The notes: generated by a model not told the origin, from the sequence alone. Counted from the first letter of the stretch, positions 1-4,572 are shown. The stretch is DNA of 7,095 nucleotides from Deltaproteobacteria bacterium (GCA_013152215.1 JAADGT010000350.1:5295-12389), one strand, 5' to 3'. Translations and numbers: made by a program.

Positions 1-1
1 C

Positions 2-376
2 GTGCGGGACGAGGTGGAGCTGCCCAGGGCCCGCCGAGGCGTGGTGGTGCTGCCCCACCGCAAGCACGTGGAGCAGTGGGGGGTCCGGTGCGAGCAGTGT
101 CACCACAACATCGTGATGATCCGCCAGGGGCAGACCGACTGCAAGGGCTGTCACATGAACACCGTGCACGAAGGGCTGTGCCACGACTGCCACCTGTCGA
201 ACCGCGAAGACGGGTATGCCAAGAAGTACACGGCGTTGAAGAAGAAGCTGGGCGTCCAGAAGATCCCCACCCTGTTCAAGGCGTTCCACGGCCTGTGCCG
301 CAGCTGCCACGCCGAGGTGAACAAGAAGGAGGGCCGGAAGGCGCCCTACGAGTGCGGGGGGTGCCACAAAGGGTAG
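2..376 (+). CDS. Multiheme cytochrome c, class III-like, C-terminal part (5' truncated)
   Basis: The frame is open to the left edge and 124 residues are visible. They contain five CxxCH heme c attachment motifs, starting at about residues 30, 47, 60, 99 and 118. The block H19-R-K-H22 followed by C30-E-Q-C-H34-H35 is the class III (cytochrome c3/c7) arrangement, in which upstream histidines and the second His of CxxCHH are distal heme ligands. Non-motif histidines H19, H22, H35, H56 and H96 (plus H61 inside a motif) are enough for bis-His ligation of all five hemes. The family carries electrons in the periplasm of anaerobic respirers. No signal peptide is visible, so the GTG at position 2 is probably internal and the true start lies upstream. 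A TAG stop at 374-376 lies 3 bp from the opposing pgsA stop. Classic tetraheme c3 has four sites, so this is either a pentaheme variant or part of a longer multiheme protein. The family call is firm; the partner is unknown. Confidence 0.88.
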   Translation: MRDEVELPRARRGVVVLPHRKHVEQWGVRCEQCHHNIVMIRQGQTDCKGCHMNTVHEGLCHDCHLSNREDGYAKKYTALKKKLGVQKIPTLFKAFHGLCRSCHAEVNKKEGRKAPYECGGCHKG

Positions 377-392
377 GGGTTACCCCCGGGGG
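376..392. other. G/C dyad between two convergent stop codons
   Basis: GGGG (376-379), TTA (380-382) and CCCC (383-386) form a tiny hairpin that includes both convergent stop regions, followed by CCCCCGGGGG (383-392). There is no T-run on either side, so this is not a canonical intrinsic terminator. It could still help end transcription of the facing cytochrome and pgsA genes, which have only 3 bp between their stops. Confidence 0.25.
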
Positions 393-937
393 GATGCCGG
401 AGGGCGGGAGAACGCCTTGATCGTCCAGGCCAGGAGGTAGTGGAGCCCTGAGCCGGCCGTGGTGATGCCGGCGGCCACGAAGCCCCACCCGAGCACCCGC
501 CCCAGGGGGACTCCGGCGCCCTCCAGGATCGCCCCGATCACCACCACGATCTGAAGGAAGGTGTTCACCTTGCTCAGGGCGGTGGGTTGGATCTCCAGCC
601 GGCCCGTGACCGCCTGGTACACCACCGCGCCCCCCAGGATCAAGGCGTCCCGTCCCACCACCAGCCCGGCCAACCACGCCGGGACCCGGCCCTGCCCGGC
701 CAGAACCACCACGCTGCCCACCACCAGGATCTTGTCCGCGATCGGGTCGAGCACCGCCCCCAAGCGGGTCACCTGGTTCCACCGGCGGGCCAGGTAGCCG
801 TCGAGGGCGTCCGTGACCCCGGCCACCCCGCACAGGACCAGGGCCGTGCCGAACCGCTCCTCGGCCATGAGCCACAGGAGGAACGGCACCAGGGCGATGC
901 GGCTGGCTGTGAGGACGTTGGGCAGGTGACGGATCAT
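380..937 (-). CDS. pgsA: CDP-diacylglycerol-glycerol-3-phosphate 3-phosphatidyltransferase
   Basis: This 185-residue integral membrane enzyme makes phosphatidylglycerol phosphate from CDP-diacylglycerol and glycerol 3-phosphate, the committed step to phosphatidylglycerol and cardiolipin. The full CDP-alcohol phosphotransferase signature D-x2-DG-x2-AR-x8-G-x3-D-x3-D is present: D43, D46-G47, A50-R51, G60, D64, D68. The acidic residues bind the metal. The N-terminus reads IRHLPNVLTASRI, typical of PgsA, and hydrophobic stretches at about 10-26, 30-42, 70-95, 97-110, 125-140 and 148-172 fit a six-helix membrane fold. I chose the ATG at 937 because the PgsA-like sequence begins there and GAGGG lies just upstream; the open frame extends to 1027 but that part is unlike the family. 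It is divergent from the ferredoxin gene (106 bp) and convergent with the cytochrome. A related CDP-alcohol transferase with another acceptor is possible but less likely. Confidence 0.9.
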   Translation of the reverse strand: MIRHLPNVLTASRIALVPFLLWLMAEERFGTALVLCGVAGVTDALDGYLARRWNQVTRLGAVLDPIADKILVVGSVVVLAGQGRVPAWLAGLVVGRDALILGGAVVYQAVTGRLEIQPTALSKVNTFLQIVVVIGAILEGAGVPLGRVLGWGFVAAGITTAGSGLHYLLAWTIKAFSRPPASPRG

Positions 938-952
938 GGGCCCTCGCGTGCG

Positions 953-980
953 TTGACAGGGGGAGGGGTCGCGGTACCCT
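953..980 (+). promoter_or_regulatory. Candidate sigma70-type promoter for the ferredoxin gene
   Basis: A perfect -35 hexamer TTGACA (953-958) is followed after 16 bp by TACCCT (975-980), which keeps the key T1, A2 and T6 of the -10 box. A start of transcription near 986 would give a leader of about 58 nt before the ferredoxin ATG. It lies in the only divergent spacer on this side of the window and points at the ferredoxin gene. This is a motif match in a GC-rich context and no transcript data are available. Confidence 0.5.
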
Positions 981-993
981 CGGAGCGTCCGAG
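979..993. promoter_or_regulatory. Inverted repeat overlapping the predicted transcription start
   Basis: CTCGGA (979-984), GCG, TCCGAG (988-993) is a perfect 6-bp inverted repeat that begins within the -10 hexamer of the candidate ferredoxin promoter. The position fits an operator for a dimeric repressor, or a 5' leader hairpin. The palindrome is short, and dyads of this size are common in GC-rich DNA. Confidence 0.3.
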
Positions 994-1043
994 CTCTCCC
1001 CACCGAGCCTCTGCGGCCCGGTGGCACCCGTCAGGAGGCTTTC

Positions 1044-1238
1044 ATGAAGGTACGCATCGACTACGATCTGTGCATGGGCGACGGCAACTGCCACCGGGTG
1101 TGCCCGGCGGTGTTCGACTACGACGACCGGAACCTCCGGGGCGTGGTCAAGGTGGACGTGGTGCCGCCGGAGCACGAGGAGGCCGTGCGCCGTGCCGCAG
1201 ACGAGTGCGCTCCCGGGGCGATCGCTGTGGAGGAGTAG
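1044..1238 (+). CDS. Small single-cluster ferredoxin ([3Fe-4S] or [4Fe-4S])
   Basis: This 64-residue soluble electron carrier has the arrangement C10-x2-D13-x2-C16-x3-C20-P near the N-terminus and a distal C55-A-P-G-A-I near the C-terminus. It matches monocluster ferredoxins of the Desulfovibrio gigas/Pyrococcus furiosus type, in which the first, third and distal cysteines bind the cluster and the fourth ligand position is Cys or Asp. Here that position is Asp, which suggests a [3Fe-4S] cluster or an Asp-ligated [4Fe-4S] cluster. C20 has no visible partner for the disulfide seen in some relatives, because only four cysteines exist. The VFDYDD stretch after the CP motif is also usual. The start is certain: AGGAGG at 1033-1038 sits 5 nt before the ATG. 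A promoter-like sequence lies upstream. The redox partner is not revealed by the neighbours, pgsA and queC. Confidence 0.9.
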   Translation: MKVRIDYDLCMGDGNCHRVCPAVFDYDDRNLRGVVKVDVVPPEHEEAVRRAADECAPGAIAVEE

Positions 1239-1239
1239 C

Positions 1240-1285
1240 CTTCCGGGACCTCCGCTAGGCGGCTGGACAGCTAGGCGGCCGGAAG
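1240..1285. other. Dyad structure just after the ferredoxin stop
   Basis: CTTCCGG (1240-1246) and CCGGAAG (1279-1285) form a 7-bp inverted repeat enclosing a smaller dyad, CCGC-TAG-GCGG (1252-1262). It begins 1 bp after the ferredoxin stop, so transcript-end folding is plausible, though no T-run follows. A second dyad, CCGGGC (1317-1322) with GCCCGG (1347-1352), lies nearer the opposing queC 3' end. Either could serve as a 3'-end barrier between these convergent genes. Confidence 0.3.
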
Positions 1286-1309
1286 CAGACCCCATGCCCC
1301 ACCGCCGGC
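1259..1309 (+). repeat. Interspersed repeat, copy A (composite of two modules)
   Basis: This intergenic element has two parts. The left part (1259-1282) contains CAGCTAGGCGGCCGG and matches the reverse complement of 3477-3500 at 22 of 24 positions. The right part (1275-1309) carries the core CCCCATGCCCC and matches the reverse complement of 3648-3682 at 33 of 35 positions. The shared core also appears on this strand at 3428-3450 and 3821-3843. Such matches are far beyond chance for 35 bp. The element lies outside all genes, between the 3' ends of the ferredoxin and queC genes. It resembles a miniature interspersed or REP-type element; no transposase is present. Confidence 0.8.
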
Positions 1310-1377
1310 AACCTCCCCGGGCCCACGCAAGGGATCCTTCCCCGTTGCCCGGCCCCGCACGCACCGGATGGCCTCCG

Positions 1378-2079
1378 TCAGGTCCGGTAGGGGGTAGGGT
1401 CCGGCACCCCCGCCTCCCGAAACCCCTTCTTCCGCAGCAGGCAGCTGTCGCACCCGCCGCAGGCCCGCCCCTCCGGATCCGGGTCGTAGCAGGAGTGAGT
1501 AAGCGCGTAGTCCACCCCCAGGGCGGCCCCCTTCCGGATGATCTCCGCCTTGGTCAGCCGCAGCAGCGGGGCGTGGATGCGGAACCGGTGGCCCTCGACC
1601 CCGGCCTTGGTGCCCAGGTTGGCCACCCGCTCGAACGCCTTGAGGAACTCGGGCCGGCAGTCTGGGTAGCCCGAGTAGTCCAGGGCGTTGGCCCCGATGA
1701 ACAGGTCGAAGGCGCCCAGGACCTCGGCCCAGGCGAGCCCGAACGAGAGGAAGATGGTGTTGCGGGCGGGCACGTAGGTCACCGGGATGCCGCCCCGGCC
1801 GATCTCGGCCTCGTCCGCCGGCCGGGGCACCTCGATGTCGTCCGTGAGGGCCGAGCCGCCGAACGCCCGCAGGTCCAGACGGATCACCTTGTGCTCGGCC
1901 GCGCCGAGGGCCTGGGCCACCCGGCGGGCGGCCTCGAGCTCCACGTCGTGGCGCTGCCCGTAGGCGAAGCTCAGGCAGTGGCACTCGTACCCCTCGGCCC
2001 GGGCCACGGCCAGGCAGGTGGCCGAGTCGAGGCCCCCACTCAGGAGCACGACGGCTTTGGGCCGATCGGGGGTGCTCAT
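1378..2079 (-). CDS. queC: 7-cyano-7-deazaguanine synthase
   Basis: This 233-residue cytosolic enzyme converts 7-carboxy-7-deazaguanine to preQ0 using ATP and ammonia, in the queuosine tRNA-modification pathway. The N-terminal PP-loop SGGLDS (residues 14-19) is the ATP-pyrophosphatase signature. The family block VPARNTIFLS is at 103-112, and GANALDYSGYPDCRPEF, typical of QueC, is around 129-145. The C-terminal zinc site is complete: C197, C207, C210 and C213 (the last three in CGGCDSC). The length matches the family. I chose the ATG at 2079, which overlaps the dapL stop as ATGA, because the protein aligns from just before the PP-loop; the longer frame to 2208 only shadows dapL. Translation is probably coupled to dapL. 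No other queuosine genes (queD, queE, queF) are in the window, so the pairing with dapL looks like shared expression rather than a shared pathway. Confidence 0.95.
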   Translation of the reverse strand: MSTPDRPKAVVLLSGGLDSATCLAVARAEGYECHCLSFAYGQRHDVELEAARRVAQALGAAEHKVIRLDLRAFGGSALTDDIEVPRPADEAEIGRGGIPVTYVPARNTIFLSFGLAWAEVLGAFDLFIGANALDYSGYPDCRPEFLKAFERVANLGTKAGVEGHRFRIHAPLLRLTKAEIIRKGAALGVDYALTHSCYDPDPEGRACGGCDSCLLRKKGFREAGVPDPTPYRT

Positions 2080-3311
2080 CGTCCCCACCGGCTGCGGATC
2101 CGGTCCACGGCCGCCTCCACGTTGGCCCGGTCCCCGAAGGCCGAGAGCCGGAAGTACCCCTCCCCGCTCGGGCCGAACCCGCTGCCCGGGGTGCCCACCA
2201 CGTGGCACTCCTCCAGCAGCCGGTCAAAAAAGTCCCAGCTGGACATCCCGCCGGGGGTCTTGAGCCAGATGTAGGGCGCGTTGACCCCGCCGTAGCAGGT
2301 GATGCCGGCCGCAGCGAGCCCCTCCCGGATGATCCGGGCGTTCTCCATGTAGTAGGTGATCTCCCGGCTCACCTGCTCCCAGCCCTCGTCCGAGTACACC
2401 GCGGCCGCGGCCCGCTGGACCGGGTAGCTGACCCCGTTGAACTTGGTGGACTGACGCCGGTTCCACAGCCGGTTCAGGCCCACCCGCTCGCCCGAGGGGG
2501 TGCGGGCCGTCAGCGCCTCGGGCACCACGGTCAGGGCACAGCGCACCCCCGTGAACCCGGCGGTCTTGGAGAAGCTGCGGAACTCGATGGCGCACCGCTC
2601 GGCTCCGGGCACCTCGTAGATGGAGTGCGGGATGTCCGGCTCGGTGATGAACGCCTCGTAGGCCGCATCGAACAGGATCACCGCGTCGTGGTCTAGGGCG
2701 TACTCCACCCAACGGGCCAACTGGTCCCGGGTGGCCACCGTACCCGTGGGGTTGTTGGGGTAGCACAGGTAGATCAGGTCCACCGGTTCGGCGGGCAGTT
2801 CCGGGATGAACCCGTTCTCCGCGGTGCACGGCAGGTACACGATGCCCTGGTAGTAGCCCCGCTCGTCGGCCGGGCCGGTGCGGCCCGCCATCACGTTGGT
2901 GTCGTTGTACACGGGGTACACCGGGTCGCAGATGGCCACCCGGTTGTCCAGGCCGAAGATGTCGAGGATGTTGGCGGTGTCGCACTTGGATCCGTCGGAG
3001 ACGAAGATCTCCGAGGGCTTCAGGTCCACGCCCAGGGGGGCGTAGGCCTTCTCCCGGATCGCCTCGATCAGGAAGTCGTACCCCTGCTCCGGTCCGTACC
3101 CCCGGAAGGTTTCGGCCCGGGCCATCTCGTCCACGGCCCGGTGGAACGCCTCGACCACCGCGGGCACCAGGGGCCGGGTCACGTCGCCGATGCCCAGCCG
3201 GATGATCCGCGCCTCGGGGTGGGCCTGGGCGAAGGCGTTGACCCGGCGGGCGATTTCGGGGAACAGGTAGCCTGCCTTGAGTTTCAGGTAGTGCTCGTTC
3301 GCTAGGGCCAC
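2076..3311 (-). CDS. dapL: LL-diaminopimelate aminotransferase
   Basis: This 411-residue fold-type I PLP enzyme converts tetrahydrodipicolinate directly to LL-diaminopimelate with glutamate as amino donor, bypassing the acyl-intermediate DapD/DapC/DapE steps of lysine and peptidoglycan synthesis. The N-terminus (NEHYLKLKAGYLFPEIARRV) is the DapL hallmark. Further landmarks are SDGSKCD (105-111), NNPTG (186-190), the PLP-contacting Asp in ILFDAAYE (D215), the Schiff-base lysine in SFSKTAGFTGVR (K249), and the carboxylate-binding Arg in YFRLSAFG (R388). The length equals the family norm. The start is a GTG at 3311, supported by exact agreement with the DapL N-terminus; a moderate AAAGGA lies 9 nt upstream. 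It is the first gene of a dapL-queC unit with a 4-bp overlap. A 7-bp tandem repeat and a small hairpin lie in its upstream region. Identification is very secure. Confidence 0.97.
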   Translation of the reverse strand: MALANEHYLKLKAGYLFPEIARRVNAFAQAHPEARIIRLGIGDVTRPLVPAVVEAFHRAVDEMARAETFRGYGPEQGYDFLIEAIREKAYAPLGVDLKPSEIFVSDGSKCDTANILDIFGLDNRVAICDPVYPVYNDTNVMAGRTGPADERGYYQGIVYLPCTAENGFIPELPAEPVDLIYLCYPNNPTGTVATRDQLARWVEYALDHDAVILFDAAYEAFITEPDIPHSIYEVPGAERCAIEFRSFSKTAGFTGVRCALTVVPEALTARTPSGERVGLNRLWNRRQSTKFNGVSYPVQRAAAAVYSDEGWEQVSREITYYMENARIIREGLAAAGITCYGGVNAPYIWLKTPGGMSSWDFFDRLLEECHVVGTPGSGFGPSGEGYFRLSAFGDRANVEAAVDRIRSRWGR

Positions 3312-3344
3312 TGCGCGCTATCCTTTCTCTTAGAAGTTCCAACA

Positions 3345-3359
3345 GGCCCCTCCGGGGCC
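3345..3359. other. Hairpin in the dapL upstream region
   Basis: GGCCCC (3345-3350), TCC, GGGGCC (3354-3359) is a perfect 6-bp stem with a 3-nt loop, 34 bp upstream of the dapL GTG. No T-run follows on either strand, so it is not a clear terminator. It could be a leader hairpin or a protein-binding dyad. Confidence 0.35.
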
Positions 3360-3367
3360 GTCCAGAG

Positions 3368-3395
3368 ACTAGAAACTAGAGACTAGAAACTAGAG
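3368..3395. repeat. 7-bp tandem repeat, ACTAGAR x 4
   Basis: Four perfect-length units follow one another: ACTAGAA (3368), ACTAGAG (3375), ACTAGAA (3382), ACTAGAG (3389). The seventh base alternates A/G, so the array is equally a 14-bp unit repeated twice. A partial unit (AGAG) precedes it. Each unit contains CTAG, a tetranucleotide scarce elsewhere in the window. The array is AT-rich against a very GC-rich background and lies 57-84 bp upstream of dapL. Confidence 0.85.
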
Positions 3396-3427
3396 AAATT
3401 CCAGTGACCTCGGGCCGTTTGGCTGGA

Positions 3428-3450
3428 TCTCCAGCAAACCCCATGCCCCC
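3428..3450 (+). repeat. Interspersed repeat core, copy B1
   Basis: This copy of the CCCCATGCCCC core, with the extended left flank TCTCCAGCA, matches 3821-3843 at 22 of 23 positions on the same strand. The core with AGCARACCCCATGCCCC also matches copy A (1284-1300). It overlaps a small dyad, GCTGGA-TC-TCCAGC (3422-3435). Confidence 0.75.
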
Positions 3451-3476
3451 GAGCTTTGGCGCGATTCGAGAGCCGC

Positions 3477-3500
3477 CCGGCCGCCTAGCTGCCTAGCCGC
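3477..3500 (-). repeat. Interspersed repeat, left module of copy A in inverse orientation (B2)
   Basis: Read on the minus strand this is GCGGCTAGG followed by CAGCTAGGCGGCCGG, matching 1259-1282 at 22 of 24 positions. Here it is separate from a minus-strand CCCCATGCCCC core, unlike in copy A. It contains two CTAG sites 8 bp apart. A compact dyad, GGGCC-GAA-GGCCC, follows at about 3506-3518. Confidence 0.75.
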
Positions 3501-3555
3501 CCAGCGGGCCGAAGGCCCCAGACCAATCGTCCTGTGTGGGTAACAGACGCGGGGG

Positions 3556-3610
3556 CCACCCGTCAAGAAGGGGACGAGGTGGACGTCCCTTGCCCCTGCG
3601 GGGTCGGGCA
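3556..3610. other. Cluster of overlapping hairpins, possible structured RNA
   Basis: CCACCCGTC (3556-3564) pairs with GACG-A-GGTGG (3573-3582), giving nine base pairs with one bulged A and a purine-rich 8-nt loop. GGGACG (3571-3576) can pair instead with CGTCCC (3584-3589). CCCC-TGC-GGGG (3593-3603) and TGCCC/GGGCA (3591-3595 with 3606-3610) follow. Mutually exclusive stems in 55 nt suggest a folded leader or small RNA, but GC-rich sequence produces such pairings by chance. I do not recognise a known RNA family. Confidence 0.3.
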
Positions 3611-3647
3611 ACGAGGAAAGGTAACGTTCCCTGATCCCGGGGCCACA

Positions 3648-3682
3648 GCCGGCGGCGGGGCATGGGGCCTGCTTCCGGCCGC
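3648..3682 (-). repeat. Interspersed repeat, copy C (inverse of copy A right module)
   Basis: On the minus strand this 35-bp segment matches 1275-1309 at 33 of 35 positions, with two A-to-G differences flanking the CCCCATGCCCC core. Its two ends are GCGGCCGG and CCGCCGGC. With copy A it forms a widely spaced inverted pair enclosing queC and dapL. Confidence 0.85.
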
Positions 3683-3805
3683 GTGCGAAGCCAGACATTG
3701 AGATTCGCCGCGCAGGCACGGGGCATCAGCGGTGGTTCCATGACAGACCGGTCGACACAAACGATTTCACGGCGCAAGCGTTGGAGGCGCTGCGCGGCGA
3801 GCTAA

Positions 3806-3860
3806 GGAGCCGCACGCGGCTCTCCAGCAGACCCCATGCCCCCCGGCTCCGATGTCGGGG
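3806..3860. other. Alternative hairpins upstream of the phosphatase gene
   Basis: GAGCCG (3807-3812) pairs perfectly with CGGCTC (3817-3822). The same strand, as GGAGCCG (3806-3812), can instead pair with CGGCTCC (3844-3850). CCCCG (3841-3845) can pair with CGGGG (3856-3860). The stems are mutually exclusive and enclose repeat copy D, 47-100 bp before the phosphatase ATG. An attenuator-like or boundary structure is possible but unproven. Confidence 0.3.
3821..3843 (+). repeat. Interspersed repeat core, copy D
   Basis: TCTCCAGCAG followed by ACCCCATGCCCCC is nearly identical to 3428-3450 (22 of 23). The core also agrees with copy A. It lies 63 bp before the phosphatase start, inside a set of competing hairpins. 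Confidence 0.75.
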
Positions 3861-3906
3861 CGAGCTTCTGACGACCAACGACCGAAGTTGCGGGGAAGGG
3901 GACGAC

Positions 3907-4572
3907 ATGGAACACGCCCCGACGAGGGTCCTGCTCGTGCGTCACGGCCGGGTCCACAACCCCGACCGGATCCTGTACGGCCGGCTGCCTCGGTTCGGGC
4001 TGAGCCCCGAGGGCCGTCGCCAGGCCCGGCAGGTGGGGGAGGGGCTGGCGGACGCACCCCTGGCCGCCGTGTACGCAAGCCCTTTGCTCCGGGCCCGGCA
4101 GACCGCGGTCGAGATCCTGCGGTTCCACCCGGACCTGCGCCTGAGAGTCTCCCGGCTGCTCCACGAGGTACTCACCCCGTTCGAGGGCCGCCCCCTGGCC
4201 GAGGCCCGGGCCGCGGGTGAGGACTTCTACACGGGCTCTGGCCCCGGGTTCGAGCAGCCCCCCGAGGTGGCCGGGCGGATGCTGCGGTTCCTGGGGCGGG
4301 CGGCCCGCACGCACCCGGGCGGCGTGGTGGCGGCGGTGACCCACGGCGACCCCCTGGCGTTCCTGGTGCTGCGCCTGGCCGGGGCCGACCTGGATCCGAG
4401 GCGAAAGGCCGCCCTGCACCGGTACGGCGTCACGGACGGCTACCCCCAGCCCGGGTCGGTGCTCGCCGTGGATGCTTGGCCGGACGGCTCGGCCCGGATG
4501 GTCGGGTATGAGGCGGCGGGTGGCGGTTACGGCAGGGCCACGGCCCGGTGGAACGCCTCGGCGAGCTCGTAG
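3907..4572 (+). CDS. Histidine phosphatase family protein (phosphoglycerate mutase-like)
   Basis: This 221-residue cytosolic protein belongs to the branch-1 histidine phosphatase superfamily. The catalytic signature is LLVRHG, with R12 and the phospho-accepting H13. It is followed by YGRLPRFGLSPEGRRQA, YASPLLRARQTA (57-67), the acid-base region LLHEVLTPFEG (E87) and the second catalytic histidine in AVTHGDPL (H146). Members hydrolyse small phosphate esters such as sugar phosphates, alpha-ribazole phosphate or phosphoglycerate; the substrate cannot be read here. I chose the ATG at 3907 because GGGGAAGGGG lies just upstream and the RHG motif sits at the usual distance. An in-frame TTG at 3781 would add 42 residues encoded by repeat DNA and is rejected. 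The 3' end overlaps the opposing deacetylase gene by 46 bp, so its last 14 residues are antisense to that gene's end. No cobalamin genes accompany it. Confidence 0.88.
   Translation: MEHAPTRVLLVRHGRVHNPDRILYGRLPRFGLSPEGRRQARQVGEGLADAPLAAVYASPLLRARQTAVEILRFHPDLRLRVSRLLHEVLTPFEGRPLAEARAAGEDFYTGSGPGFEQPPEVAGRMLRFLGRAARTHPGGVVAAVTHGDPLAFLVLRLAGADLDPRRKAALHRYGVTDGYPQPGSVLAVDAWPDGSARMVGYEAAGGGYGRATARWNASASS

Larger units (their letters stand above)
3312..3906. other. 595-bp divergent spacer without a convincing gene
   Basis: The region separates the starts of dapL (-) and the histidine phosphatase (+), so it must hold the promoters of both, though I could not pick either with confidence. Open frames of 60-110 codons exist on the minus strand (for example 3390-3719 and 3493-3777). 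They show no domain, no clear ribosome site and arginine/proline-rich composition typical of GC-driven chance frames, and they run through the repeats. What the region does hold is a 7-bp tandem repeat, four repeat modules in both orientations and several dyads. The stretch from about 3686 to 3780 is visibly less GC-rich than the surrounding genes. I found no tRNA, recognised riboswitch or transposase. Confidence 0.7.

Noticed and set aside
1192..2274. 360-codon plus-strand open frame across queC
   Set aside because: It is a proline/glycine/arginine-rich antisense shadow of queC and the end of dapL, with no domain.
3345..3359. Rho-independent terminator upstream of dapL
   Set aside because: The hairpin is clear but no T-run follows on either strand, and it lies at gene starts rather than ends.
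3368..3395. CRISPR array
   Set aside because: The units are 7 bp and contiguous with no spacers, and no cas genes are present.
3452..3475. tRNA T-arm-like sequence CGATTCGAG
   Set aside because: No acceptor stem, D-arm or anticodon arm could be paired around it.
3568..3610. Guanidine-III-like riboswitch suggested by GGACGAGGTGG
   Set aside because: Only the first few bases resemble the motif; the conserved CAGGACAAGACGG-like core is absent and the neighbouring genes do not fit.
3390..3777. Minus-strand open frames of about 65-110 codons in the dapL/phosphatase spacer
   Set aside because: They run through the repeats, share short peptides only because of the repeat core (for example GAWGLLE), lack a clear ribosome site or recognisable domain, and look like GC-driven open frames.
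3781..3906. N-terminal extension of the histidine phosphatase from a TTG at 3781
   Set aside because: The extension is encoded by repeat copy D and hairpin DNA, precedes the normal family N-terminus, and a ribosome site fits the ATG at 3907.
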